DNA of 36,513 bases, from assembly GCA_018711085.1 (NCBI GenBank), contig DVIR01000032.1, positions 1 to 36,513 on the forward strand. The letters run 5' to 3'. Position 1 is the first letter of the stretch. The number at the start of each line of letters is the position of its first letter. Made by a program: the position numbers and the translations under genes. The notes under the pieces are model-generated. The model did not search any database. It had not been told where the DNA came from and worked only from the letters and a program-made list of their open reading frames with translations. The stretch is from Faeciplasma gallinarum (GTDB lineage: Bacteria; Bacillota; Clostridia; Oscillospirales; Ruminococcaceae). This document shows positions 22,978-31,666 of this stretch, one piece after another.

Positions 22978-23805
22978 TTATTGAGCGCAACCGATGTCAC
23001 AAACGCCGCAGAGAAGTTTCAGTGCGTTTTTGTACATGATTTTCTCAAGCTCCTCATCGCTTAGCCCGTATTCAGGCGAGGTTATCAGCTTTATGAACTC
23101 GTCCTGCGGCGCCCATGGGGAATCGGTTGCGAACATTATGAAGTCTGCGCCGTGGCGGCGAATTATTTCCCTGTTTTTCTCGGGATTTATGCTCAAAACC
23201 GCGGCTGTGTCCATGTATACGGGCTTTCCGACGAGCTTGTCCATAACCTCGTCCTCAAGCTCAAATCCGCCGAGGTGCGCTAAAACGAGCTTGTACTCGA
23301 TAATTCCGCGCAGCTCGTTCAAAACATGCAAGACCATATCGGGCGTGCAGTGGACGTCGTCTCGATACGCGACGTCTATTCCCGCATGGGTGATGGTGAT
23401 AAGGCCTCTTTGAGCCGCTTTCTCCATTATGTTTATGTACCTCGGGTCGTCAAAGCGAACACCCTGATAGTCGGGGTGGAGCTTTATGCCGAAGAATCCC
23501 GCGGATTTTATGTCGTCTAACAGCGCGTCGAGGTTGTCGCAGTCGGGATGGATTGCCGCGGCGTATATTATGCCGTCCTTGCCGCTCAGCTGAGCGCCGA
23601 GACGATTGATGGACTGCACCTGGTGCACGTTTGTTGCAACGGGGAGTATTACCGAGTAATCGACGCCGGAGCGCTTCATGGACTCTTTAAGACCGTTAAG
23701 AGTGCCGTCGGAATACGGCTTTATGTTTCCCCTTTGCGAAAGCGAGGCTATCGCCCTGGGCGCTACGCTGTCGGGAAACGTGTGAGTGTGAAAATCAATT
23801 ATCAT
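22978..23805 (-). CDS. Metal-dependent amidohydrolase (amidohydrolase_2 / TIM-barrel family)
   Basis: The 275-residue enzyme shows the family metal sites: DFHTH at residues 4-8, GIKLHP, ITHAG, LAHLGG and the final acid in ATDSPW. It matches the short PF04909-type hydrolases/decarboxylases in length and in the absence of extra domains. The reaction cannot be fixed from sequence; members hydrolyse amides/esters or decarboxylate aromatic acids, which would fit the aryl-acid operon next door. AAGGAG precedes the ATG. It is divergent from the acyl-CoA synthetase gene with 70 bases between. Confidence 0.85.
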   Translation of the reverse strand: MIIDFHTHTFPDSVAPRAIASLSQRGNIKPYSDGTLNGLKESMKRSGVDYSVILPVATNVHQVQSINRLGAQLSGKDGIIYAAAIHPDCDNLDALLDDIKSAGFFGIKLHPDYQGVRFDDPRYINIMEKAAQRGLITITHAGIDVAYRDDVHCTPDMVLHVLNELRGIIEYKLVLAHLGGFELEDEVMDKLVGKPVYMDTAAVLSINPEKNREIIRRHGADFIMFATDSPWAPQDEFIKLITSPEYGLSDEELEKIMYKNALKLLCGVCDIGCAQ

Positions 23806-23838
23806 AATTATGCTCCTTCTTGAGATGAAACTAAGCTA

Positions 23839-23866
23839 ATTATAGCATAAAAAATATAAATTTAAA
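23839..23866 (-). promoter_or_regulatory. Promoter of the amidohydrolase gene
   Basis: On the minus strand TTTAAA (23861-23866), a 16-base spacer and TATAAT (23839-23844) with a TGC extension lie about 34 bases before the ATG. Confidence 0.6.
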
Positions 23867-23875
23867 GGTGATACG

Positions 23876-25510
23876 ATGACAATAGTTGATTTGCTTGAAA
23901 GAAACAGCGCAGAGTTCGGAAACGACATTGCACTTGTGGAAATAAACCCCGAGCTGCCGGAGGACCGCAGACTCACGTGGCGTGAATACGAGCTTGTACA
24001 GCCCACCGTGCGCACAAGCTACCGCCGTGAAATAAGCTGGTCGGTATTCAACGAAAAAGCCAACCGCTTTGCAAACGTGCTTTTGTCGAGGGGAATAGGA
24101 AAGGGCGATAAGGTTGCCGTTTTGCTGATGAACTGCCTTGAGTGGCTGCCGATATACTTCGGCATACTCAAGACCGGTGCGATGGCTGTGCCGCTCAATT
24201 TCAGATACTCATCGGATGAAATAAAATACTGCCTTGATCTGGCTCAGGCGGATGTTTTGATGTTCGGCGCAGAGTTTATAGGACGTGTCGAGGAGATCGC
24301 CGACACCATAAGCAAAAACCGCCTGCTTATATACGTCGGCGACGGATGCCCGTCCTTTGCGGAGAGCTATGCTCATCTTGCCGCAGACTGCTCAAGCTCC
24401 AACCCGGGCATACCGCTTTGCGAGGACGATTATGCGGCGATATACTTTTCATCCGGAACAACAGGCTTTCCGAAAGCCATTTTGCACCGCCACCGCGCGC
24501 TGATGAACGCCGCCGTTGTCGAGCAAAAGCATCATTCACAGACTAAAGACGACGTCTTTTTGTGCATACCTCCGCTGTACCATACCGGAGCGAAAATGCA
24601 TTGGTTCGGCTCTTTGATAAGCGGCTCAAAGGCGATTTTGCTGAAGGGCACAAAGCCGGAGTTTATACTCGAGGCGGCGTCAAAGGAAAAGTGCACGATA
24701 GTGTGGCTTTTGGTGCCGTGGGCGCAGGACATATTAAACGCTTTGGACAGCGGCAGACTTAAGCTGTCCGACTACGACCTGTCAAACTGGAGACTTATGC
24801 ATATAGGCGCGCAGCCCGTGCCGCAAAGCCTGATAAAGCATTGGCTTGAGTACTTCCCGAATCACCAGTACGACACAAACTACGGACTTTCGGAGTCCAC
24901 AGGCCCCGGCGCCGTTCACCTGGGCGTAGAGAACATAAGCAAGGTCGGCGCAATAGGCGTTCCCGGCTACGGATGGCAGGTAAAGATAGTAGACGAAAGC
25001 GGCTGCGATGTCGGTCCGGGACAGGTAGGAGAGCTTTGCTTAAAGGGAGCGGGCGTAATGGTTTGCTACTATAACGACCCCGAGGCGACGGCTGCTACCT
25101 TAAAAGACGACTGGCTCTACACCGGAGACATGGCGACAAAGGACGAGGACGGCTTCATATTCCTGGTTGACAGGAAAAAGGATGTCATAATAACCGGAGG
25201 CGAAAACCTCTACCCCGTGCAGATAGAGGACTACATACGCGGCTTTTCAAAGGTCAGCGACGTCGCGGTAATAGGCTTGCCGGATGAAAGACTCGGAGAA
25301 ATAGCCGCCGCAATAATACAGATCAAGGACGGATTTGAGTGTACGGAGGACGAAATAAACGAGTTCTGCAAGGGCTTGCCCAGATATAAGCGCCCAAGAC
25401 GCATAATTTTCGCCGATGTGCCCAGAAACCCGACAGGCAAGATAGAAAAACCGCTTTTGCGCAGAATTTACGGCGCAGAGCATCTTGTGCTGGAACAGAA
25501 TATAGGATAA
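23876..25510 (+). CDS. AMP-forming acyl-CoA synthetase
   Basis: The 544-residue enzyme belongs to the adenylate-forming superfamily. It has the P-loop S192-SGTTGFPK, YGLSESTGPG, the YTGDMATKDEDG hinge region with VDRKKD, GGENLYP, and the C-terminal lysine motif NPTGKIEKP. It would activate a carboxylic acid with ATP and CoA. The operon context (symporter, IorAB, second aryl-CoA ligase) suggests an aromatic or branched acid, but the specificity is not readable. AAAGGTG lies 5 bases before the ATG. It is the first gene of a six-gene plus-strand operon. Confidence 0.92.
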   Translation: MTIVDLLERNSAEFGNDIALVEINPELPEDRRLTWREYELVQPTVRTSYRREISWSVFNEKANRFANVLLSRGIGKGDKVAVLLMNCLEWLPIYFGILKTGAMAVPLNFRYSSDEIKYCLDLAQADVLMFGAEFIGRVEEIADTISKNRLLIYVGDGCPSFAESYAHLAADCSSSNPGIPLCEDDYAAIYFSSGTTGFPKAILHRHRALMNAAVVEQKHHSQTKDDVFLCIPPLYHTGAKMHWFGSLISGSKAILLKGTKPEFILEAASKEKCTIVWLLVPWAQDILNALDSGRLKLSDYDLSNWRLMHIGAQPVPQSLIKHWLEYFPNHQYDTNYGLSESTGPGAVHLGVENISKVGAIGVPGYGWQVKIVDESGCDVGPGQVGELCLKGAGVMVCYYNDPEATAATLKDDWLYTGDMATKDEDGFIFLVDRKKDVIITGGENLYPVQIEDYIRGFSKVSDVAVIGLPDERLGEIAAAIIQIKDGFECTEDEINEFCKGLPRYKRPRRIIFADVPRNPTGKIEKPLLRRIYGAEHLVLEQNIG

Positions 25511-25533
25511 AATAAAGTACAAGGGGAAATCAC

Positions 25534-27093
25534 ATGACTGAGACGATGATAATCACTCTTTGCCTTATCGTGTGCTTCTTTGCACTCATGATTTACATAG
25601 GCATACGCTCAAGAAAGCATGCAACGGACATAAACGGCTTTGTTTTAGGCTCGCGTTCGGTAGGGCCGTGGCTCAGCGCGTTTGCGTTCGGCACTTCATA
25701 CTTTTCCGCCGTCATATTTGTCGGATACGCCGGACAGTTCGGATGGAATTTCGGACTTGCCTCCACGTGGATAGGCTTAGGAAACGCTTTTATAGGCTCG
25801 CTTTTGGCGTGGAGCGTATTGGGAAGAAGAACGCGAATAATGACTCAGCACCTTTCAAGCAAGACAATGCCGGATTTCTTCGGCGCAAGGTTTGAGTCAA
25901 AGGGCTTAAAGATTGCAGCGTCTGTAATCACGTTTGTATTTTTGATACCATATACGGCATCTTTGTATAACGGACTTTCAAGACTGTTTTCCATGGCATT
26001 TGACGGCATAGACTACTCGGTGTGCGTTATAGTGATGGCCGTTCTGACCGGAATATACGTAATCGTTGGCGGATACATGGCAACCGCCATAAACGACTTT
26101 ATTCAGGGCATAATCATGCTCGTGGGAATAGTTGCGGTCATATTGGCGGTGCTTAGGGACAACGGCGGACTTGCCGCGGCGACGGAAGAGCTTGCCACCG
26201 GCGCAAACGGCGGCTGGGAGTATGCCTCGTTTTTAGGCCCGCAGCCGGTGTTTTTGCTCATCGTAGTCATACTCACCTCGCTCGGAACGTGGGGACTTCC
26301 TCAGATGGTTGCAAAGTTTTACGCAATAAAAAACGAGGAGTCAATAAAGACCGGAACGGTCATCTCCACACTCTTTGCAATAGTCGTCGCCGGAGGATGC
26401 TACTTCCTCGGCGGATTCGGCAGGCTGTATGACGTGGATGTGGCGGCGGAGGGATACGATGCGATCATCCCTCAGATGCTCTCGAGCTTAACGCCTGTTT
26501 TAATAGGCGTGGTGATAGTTTTGGTGCTTTCCGCGTCTATGTCAACGCTGTCATCTTTGGTTTTGACAAGCGCCTCAACCGTGACGCTGGACTTTATAGA
26601 GCCGGTGTCTAAAAAAGAGCTTGGCGAGAAGAAAAAGATGCTCATTATACGTGCTTTTATAGTGGTGTTCATAGCCGTTTCGGCGGTGATAGCAATATAT
26701 CAGGCGAGAAGTCAGAACCTGTTCATCGCTCAGATGATGGGCGTGTCGTGGGGAGCGCTTGCGGGCGCATTCTTAGCGCCGTTTTTGTATGGACTGTACT
26801 TCAAGAAAACTTCAAAGGCGGCGGTCATAGCGTCGTTTGCGTTCGGCGTCGGACTTGAGACGGTGCAGCTTTTTGTGTCGCTCGGCGCTTTGGATGTTTC
26901 AAATATACCAGTGCTGTCGTTTGTGTTCACAAACTCTCTTTACTCCGGCGTGTTTGCAATGCTCGGCGGACTGATAATCGTGCCGGTCGTGAGCCTTATA
27001 ACCCCCGGCTCAAGACCCGAAGGAGTTGCGGGAATGTTTAGCTGCTACGAAAAGACAAAGACAGTCGAGATAACGGACAGCCTGGGAAAATAA
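25534..27093 (+). CDS. Sodium:solute symporter (SSS family)
   Basis: The 519-residue membrane protein has about 13 hydrophobic segments and the SSS pattern: a GSRSVGPWLSAFAFGTSYFSA segment near residue 38, GGYMATAINDFIQG in the middle and SASMSTLSSLVLTSAS around residues 335-350. SSS transporters use the sodium gradient to take up sugars, amino acids or carboxylates. It sits 23 bases after the acyl-CoA synthetase gene, so it probably brings in the acid that this enzyme activates. Confidence 0.92.
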   Translation: MTETMIITLCLIVCFFALMIYIGIRSRKHATDINGFVLGSRSVGPWLSAFAFGTSYFSAVIFVGYAGQFGWNFGLASTWIGLGNAFIGSLLAWSVLGRRTRIMTQHLSSKTMPDFFGARFESKGLKIAASVITFVFLIPYTASLYNGLSRLFSMAFDGIDYSVCVIVMAVLTGIYVIVGGYMATAINDFIQGIIMLVGIVAVILAVLRDNGGLAAATEELATGANGGWEYASFLGPQPVFLLIVVILTSLGTWGLPQMVAKFYAIKNEESIKTGTVISTLFAIVVAGGCYFLGGFGRLYDVDVAAEGYDAIIPQMLSSLTPVLIGVVIVLVLSASMSTLSSLVLTSASTVTLDFIEPVSKKELGEKKKMLIIRAFIVVFIAVSAVIAIYQARSQNLFIAQMMGVSWGALAGAFLAPFLYGLYFKKTSKAAVIASFAFGVGLETVQLFVSLGALDVSNIPVLSFVFTNSLYSGVFAMLGGLIIVPVVSLITPGSRPEGVAGMFSCYEKTKTVEITDSLGK

Positions 27094-27142
27094 CATGTAA
27101 CTGTGCTTTTTAAATCCCCATAAAACAGAAAGGATGAATACA

Positions 27143-28873
27143 TTGAAGAAACTAATGCTTGGCAACGAGGCGGTTGCCAGAGGTCTTTATGAGGCGGGAG
27201 TGAAGGTGGTATCAAGCTATCCCGGAACCCCCTCAACGGAGATTACAGAGTATGCGGCAAAGTATGATGAAATCTACTGCGAATGGGCGCCTAACGAAAA
27301 GGTTGCCGCAGAAGTTGCGTTCGGCGCATCTTTAAGAGGCGTGAGAAGCGCATGCGCCATGAAGCATGTGGGATTAAACGTCGCAGCCGACCCGCTCTTT
27401 ACGCTCTCTTATACCGGCGTCAACGGCGGACTTGTGCTCTTTGTCGCAGACGACCCCGCTATGCACTCGTCACAGAACGAGCAGGACTCAAGGCATTACG
27501 CCATAGCCGCAAAAGTGCCGATGATAGAGCCTTCCGACTCCGCAGAGGCAAAGGAGTACGTCAAGCAGGCGTTTGAATTGTCAGAGGAATTTGACACTCC
27601 GGTGATAGTGAGAATGTGCACAAGAATAGCGCATTCGCAGTATGCCGTTGAGCTTGAGCCGAGGCAGGAAAAGCCGCTCGGCGAATATGTGAAGAACCCC
27701 GCCAAGTACATAATGGCTCCCGCAAACGCAGCAAAAAGACATCCGTTTGTCGAGGAGAGGACAAAGCGCTTGCAGGAGGTCGCAGAGACAAGCAGGTTTA
27801 ACAGAGTCGAAAAGACCGACAGCGAAATGGGCATTATCTGCGCGGGAACATGCTATGAATACGTAAAAGAAGTGTTCGGCGACAGCGTGTCCATACTCAA
27901 GCTCGGCATGATAAACCCTCTGCCCGAAAAGCTCATACGTGACTTTGCCGCAGGCGTAAAGCAGCTTTACGTCATAGAGGAACTTGACGGCATAATAGAA
28001 CAGCATGTAAAGGCGCTCGGAGTTGACTGCATAGGCAAGCAGATGTTTTCACCCGTCGGCGAATACAACCAGGCTACCATACGCCGCGCGTTCGGCATGG
28101 AAGAGCCTAAGAGCGTGTGCGCCGATTCCGAAATACCCGTGCGTCCTCCAGTGATGTGCGCGGGCTGCCCGCACAGAGGCATGTTCTACACGCTTGTAAA
28201 GAACAAGGTCACCGTTTTAGGAGATATAGGCTGCTATACGCTCGGAAGCACGGCTCCGCTTTTTGCACTCGATTCCACACTGTGCATGGGCGCGTCCGTT
28301 TCGGGCATACACGGCTTTAACAAAGCCGGCGGAAGCGAGTCGGAGCACAAGACGGCTTGCGTAATAGGCGACTCGACTTTCATGCACTCAGGCATGACCG
28401 GACTTGTGAACATAGCCTATAACAACTCAAATTCCACCGTCATCATCTTAGATAACTCCATAACCGGCATGACCGGACATCAGCAAAACCCCACCACCGG
28501 CTATAATATCAAAGGCGACCCCGCCGCTGCGGTAAACCTTGAGGATCTATGCCATGCAATAGGCATCCATCGCGTGAGAGTGGTAGACCCGTATAATCTG
28601 AAGGAGTGCGACGAGGTTCTTAAAGAAGAGCTTGCAGCCGATGAGGCGTCGGTTATAATTTCACGCCGTCCCTGCGTTTTGCTCAAATACGTAAAGCCGA
28701 AGCCGCCCGTGAAGGTAGACGCCGATAAGTGCGTGAGCTGCAAGATGTGCATGAAGCTCGGCTGCCCCGCAATAAGCATGAAGCAGGGCAAGGCGCACAT
28801 AGACTTTACGCAGTGCGTGGGCTGCGGCGTGTGCGAGCAGCTTTGCAAGGTCGGCGCAATACAGAAAGGGTAA
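27143..28873 (+). CDS. iorA: Indolepyruvate:ferredoxin oxidoreductase, alpha subunit
   Basis: The enzyme oxidatively decarboxylates aryl pyruvates (from Trp, Phe, Tyr) to aryl-acetyl-CoA with ferredoxin. The pyrimidine-binding half is at about residues 1-190 (SYPGTPSTEI). The thiamine diphosphate domain is at about 330-510 (CAGCPHRGMF, GDIGCYTLG, GDSTFMHSG). The C-terminal ferredoxin domain has two 4Fe-4S sets (CVSCKMCMKLGC and CVGCGVCEQLC). The TTG at 27143 gives MKKLMLGNEA, the usual family start, 8 bases after AAGGA. The ATG at 27134 is directly against the ribosome binding site and less likely. The stop is followed within 15 bases by the beta subunit. Confidence 0.95.
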   Translation: MKKLMLGNEAVARGLYEAGVKVVSSYPGTPSTEITEYAAKYDEIYCEWAPNEKVAAEVAFGASLRGVRSACAMKHVGLNVAADPLFTLSYTGVNGGLVLFVADDPAMHSSQNEQDSRHYAIAAKVPMIEPSDSAEAKEYVKQAFELSEEFDTPVIVRMCTRIAHSQYAVELEPRQEKPLGEYVKNPAKYIMAPANAAKRHPFVEERTKRLQEVAETSRFNRVEKTDSEMGIICAGTCYEYVKEVFGDSVSILKLGMINPLPEKLIRDFAAGVKQLYVIEELDGIIEQHVKALGVDCIGKQMFSPVGEYNQATIRRAFGMEEPKSVCADSEIPVRPPVMCAGCPHRGMFYTLVKNKVTVLGDIGCYTLGSTAPLFALDSTLCMGASVSGIHGFNKAGGSESEHKTACVIGDSTFMHSGMTGLVNIAYNNSNSTVIILDNSITGMTGHQQNPTTGYNIKGDPAAAVNLEDLCHAIGIHRVRVVDPYNLKECDEVLKEELAADEASVIISRRPCVLLKYVKPKPPVKVDADKCVSCKMCMKLGCPAISMKQGKAHIDFTQCVGCGVCEQLCKVGAIQKG

Positions 28874-28888
28874 GTGTGCAAAAGTATT

Positions 28889-29461
28889 ATGAATACCGTT
28901 AATGTTATGATAGTTGGCGTAGGAGGTCAGGGAAGTATACTTGCGAGCAAGCTTTTGGGCGTACTTCTGACCGACGAGGGATACGATGTAAAGGTCAGCG
29001 AGGTGCACGGCATGAGCCAAAGGGGCGGCTCGGTTGTGACATATGTCAGGTTCGGCAACAAGGTTTACTCCCCCGTGATAACAAAGGGCGAGGCGGACTA
29101 TATCGTGTCGTTTGAAAAGCTTGAGGCGGCTCGGCATGCGCCCTGCCTTAAAGAGGGCGGAAAGATAATAGTGAATACTCAGCAAATAGACCCGATGCCC
29201 GTAATCACAGGTGCGGCGGAGTATCCCGAAAACGTCCTCGAGGAGCTTAAAGCAAAGGGAGTGCATGTCGATGATATAGACGCGCTCAGTCTTGCGGAGC
29301 AGGCGGGAAGTGCAAAATCGGTAAACATAGTTTTGATGGGCAGACTGTCAAAGTACTTTGACATACCCAAGCAAAAGTGGCTTTCAGCCATAGAAAAGTG
29401 CGTAAAGCCGCAGTTTGTCGAGATGAACAAAAAGGCGTTTGAGCTGGGTGCGGCTCAGTAG
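28889..29461 (+). CDS. iorB: Indolepyruvate:ferredoxin oxidoreductase, beta subunit
   Basis: This is the 190-residue gamma-type subunit of 2-oxoacid oxidoreductases, with a nucleotide-binding-like GVGGQGSILASKLLG start, the conserved EVHGMSQRGGSV loop and SFEKLEAARH. It pairs with IorA encoded just upstream. I chose the ATG at 28889 (MNTVNVMIVG); a GTG at 28874 would add five residues and sits only 3 bases from the GAAAGGG box. The next gene, an aryl-CoA ligase, is 52 bases on. Confidence 0.93.
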   Translation: MNTVNVMIVGVGGQGSILASKLLGVLLTDEGYDVKVSEVHGMSQRGGSVVTYVRFGNKVYSPVITKGEADYIVSFEKLEAARHAPCLKEGGKIIVNTQQIDPMPVITGAAEYPENVLEELKAKGVHVDDIDALSLAEQAGSAKSVNIVLMGRLSKYFDIPKQKWLSAIEKCVKPQFVEMNKKAFELGAAQ

Positions 29462-29513
29462 CTCCACGGCAATATAAATTTAAATCAAAAGAAGGTAAGG
29501 AGAGTCAAAGAAA

Positions 29514-30821
29514 ATGTCAAGATACTACCAGCCTGAGATAGAGACCGCATCGCGGGAGGAAATTCTCAGGATCCAGAACGAAAAGATAGTTCGCCAGGTC
29601 AAGCACGTTTACGAAAACGTCGCATACTACAGGGATCTCATGGACAAAAAGGGCGTCAAGCCGGAGGACATAAAGAGCGTTGACGATATAAAAAAGCTCC
29701 CGTTTATCTCTAAGGAGGACTTAAGAAAGACCTATCCTTACGGACTTTTGGGAACAGACCTTAAAAACTGCGTCAGAATACAGTCCACATCCGGAACAAC
29801 GGGAAAAAGAGTTGTGGCGTTTTACACACAGCACGATATAGACCTTTGGGAGGACTGCTGCGCAAGGGCTATAGTCGCCGCCGGAGGAACAAACGAGGAC
29901 GTATGCCACGTGTGCTACGGCTACGGACTCTTCACCGGAGGCCCCGGACTCAACGGCGGATCTCATAAGGTGGGATGCCTGACGCTGCCCATGTCGTCCG
30001 GAAACACCGAAAGGCAGATACAGTTTATGATGGACTTAGGCTCTACAATTCTTTGCTGCACGCCTTCTTATGCCGCATACCTCGGCGAGGCTTTGGCGGA
30101 TCGCGGATATAAGCCGGAGGACAACAAGCTCAAGGCGGGAATATTCGGCGCGGAGCCGTGGACGGAAGAGATGAGACGCAGCATAGAAAAGAGCCTCGGC
30201 ATAAAGGCTTATGACATTTACGGACTCACCGAAACAAGCGGTCCCGGCGTGGCGTTTGAATGCGAGGAGCAGACCGGCATGCATATTAACGAGGATCACT
30301 TCTACGCTGAGATAATAGACCCCGATACCGGCGAGGTTCTCCCCGAAGGCTCAAAGGGCGAGCTGGTGTTCACATCGCTTGACAAGGAGGCGTTCCCGCT
30401 TTTAAGATACCGCACAAGGGATATATGCATACTCACCCGTAAAAAGTGCTCCTGCGGAAGAACTCATGTAAAGATGAGCAAGCCTTTGGGAAGAAGCGAT
30501 GACATGCTCATAATCAGAGGTGTAAACGTGTTCCCGAGCCAGATAGAAACAGTGCTGCTCAATCAGGGCTACTCTCCTAACTATCAGATAATAGTTGACA
30601 GAAAGAACAACACCGATACCCTTGATATAAACGTAGAGCTTTTGCCGGAGCAGTTCTCCGACAAGATGAGCGAAACTCAGGAGATGGAAAAGTCGCTTGA
30701 GGATGCGATGAGGGCGATGCTCGGCATCAAGCCCAAGATTCACCTTGTTGCGCCCAAAACCGTGACAAGAAGTGAGGGCAAGGCGGTAAGAGTAATAGAC
30801 AACAGAAAACTTCACGACTAA
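29514..30821 (+). CDS. paaK: Phenylacetate-CoA ligase-type enzyme
   Basis: This 435-residue adenylate-forming enzyme has the PaaK layout: an N-terminal helical start (HVYENVAYYRDLMDKKG), QSTSGTTGKR for ATP, DIYGLTETSGPG, FPLLRYRTRDI, and the C-terminal GRSDDMLIIRGVNVFPSQIE. In clostridial IorAB clusters such a ligase may run toward the free acid, making ATP from aryl-acetyl-CoA, so the direction in the cell is not certain. It follows iorB and precedes the ACT gene by 11 bases. AAGGAGAG lies before the ATG. Confidence 0.93.
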   Translation: MSRYYQPEIETASREEILRIQNEKIVRQVKHVYENVAYYRDLMDKKGVKPEDIKSVDDIKKLPFISKEDLRKTYPYGLLGTDLKNCVRIQSTSGTTGKRVVAFYTQHDIDLWEDCCARAIVAAGGTNEDVCHVCYGYGLFTGGPGLNGGSHKVGCLTLPMSSGNTERQIQFMMDLGSTILCCTPSYAAYLGEALADRGYKPEDNKLKAGIFGAEPWTEEMRRSIEKSLGIKAYDIYGLTETSGPGVAFECEEQTGMHINEDHFYAEIIDPDTGEVLPEGSKGELVFTSLDKEAFPLLRYRTRDICILTRKKCSCGRTHVKMSKPLGRSDDMLIIRGVNVFPSQIETVLLNQGYSPNYQIIVDRKNNTDTLDINVELLPEQFSDKMSETQEMEKSLEDAMRAMLGIKPKIHLVAPKTVTRSEGKAVRVIDNRKLHD

Positions 30822-30832
30822 GGAGGATTTTT

Positions 30833-31261
30833 ATGGCAATCAAGCAGTTGTCAGCGTTTGTAGAAAACAAGCCGGGAAGGCTTCTTGAAATGATAAAGAG
30901 AATTGCGGACGAGGGTATAAACATCCGCGCGATGAGCATAGCCGATACTAAGGACTTCGGAATTTTAAGGCTGATACTTGCCGACGTGCAAAAGGCAAGG
31001 GACGTTTTGTCCGAGGATACGCTCGTGTCCGTGACTGAGGTCATAGCCGTTGAGATGAGCGATAAGGCGGGTTCGCTTTATCACATACTTAAAATCCTCG
31101 GCGATGCAAATATAAACATCGAGTACATGTATGCGTTCACCGCATCTACAAACCTCGGCGCATATGTTGTCCTTCGGGTAAACGACAACGAAGCTGCGGA
31201 GCAGGTGCTCCACTCAAACGGCGTCGAAACCCTTTCGCAGGCAGACATTTCGGAGATATAA
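30833..31261 (+). CDS. Double-ACT-domain regulatory protein
   Basis: The 142-residue protein is made of two ACT domains (about 1-68 and 70-138), each with the strand-loop start AFVENKPGRLLEMI or VEMSDKAGSLYHIL. ACT domains bind amino acids. A protein of this type is regularly found beside IorAB and PaaK, so binding of aromatic amino acids to tune the pathway is the natural inference. It is the last gene before a strong terminator. Confidence 0.88.
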   Translation: MAIKQLSAFVENKPGRLLEMIKRIADEGINIRAMSIADTKDFGILRLILADVQKARDVLSEDTLVSVTEVIAVEMSDKAGSLYHILKILGDANINIEYMYAFTASTNLGAYVVLRVNDNEAAEQVLHSNGVETLSQADISEI

Positions 31262-31312
31262 CCGAACACAAGGTGTAAATACATTTGCGTGCATTTAGGC
31301 AAGATAAAAAAC

Positions 31313-31347
31313 AGCGCGGACGGCTTTTTAGCTGCCCGCGCTTTTTT
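31313..31347 (+). terminator. Terminator of the 2-oxo acid operon
   Basis: AGCGCGGACGGC (31313-31324) pairs with GCTGCCCGCGCT (31331-31342), one mismatch, followed by TTTTTT. Confidence 0.85.
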
Positions 31348-31438
31348 GATGCTCGCCAAAAAACCTTGCAAATATCCATAATCAGAGCCGCACCGCGCAG
31401 GCTTGACAAAATATTTACTCATTCTTAATGAAAAGCGG

Positions 31439-31467
31439 TTGACAAAGCGGGTCTTATGTGATAACTT
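31439..31467 (+). promoter_or_regulatory. Probable promoter of the polyamine operon or of a leader RNA
   Basis: TTGACA at 31439-31444 is followed, 17 bases on, by TAACTT at 31462-31467 (a GATAAC with a TG extension is an alternative -10). A second TTGACA at 31403-31408 has a weaker -10. The -35 boxes are perfect, the -10 boxes are poor, so regulation is likely. Confidence 0.5.
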
Positions 31468-31666
31468 AAATCTTAATGGGAAACGTTATTAGGTGTCTTT
31501 TGAAGTCTTCCAGGTAAGTATTTTATCCGACCGTGAGCCGTTTATGGCGGCACCCGAAAGCGGTCAACTGCCGAGCGCAAGACCTTTTAAAACGGTGTTG
31601 CGCGTTGATAAATGATGAAATGTGAAAGGCGTTTCATCGTTGGGCTTAAGCCCGGTTTTTTAAGTT
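31463..31666 (+). ncRNA. Candidate structured RNA of about 200 nt, first half of the polyamine leader
   Basis: AACTTAAA at 31463-31470 is complementary to TTTAAGTT at 31659-31666, which would close the domain. Inside are a GACCG/CGGTC helix around a GCCG/CGGC hairpin, a GCGCAA/TTGCGC helix, a GATGAAA/TTTCATC hairpin and GGGCTTAAGCCC with a T run (31642-31661). No Rfam class was recognised from memory. No coding evidence is seen. Confidence 0.45.
31642..31661 (+). terminator. Internal terminator-like hairpin in the polyamine leader
   Basis: GGGCTTAAGCCC (31642-31653) followed by GG and TTTTTT. The stem is short, so it may end a small RNA early or be part of a folded domain. Confidence 0.4.

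Noticed and set aside
27134..27142. ATG start for iorA three codons upstream
   Set aside because: The ribosome binding site touches this ATG; the TTG at 27143 has proper spacing and gives the family's usual N-terminus.
31470..31666. 6S RNA, tmRNA, SRP RNA or lysine/guanidine riboswitch
   Set aside because: Size is near 6S RNA, but the signature motifs I know for these RNAs were not found; an Infernal search is needed before naming it.
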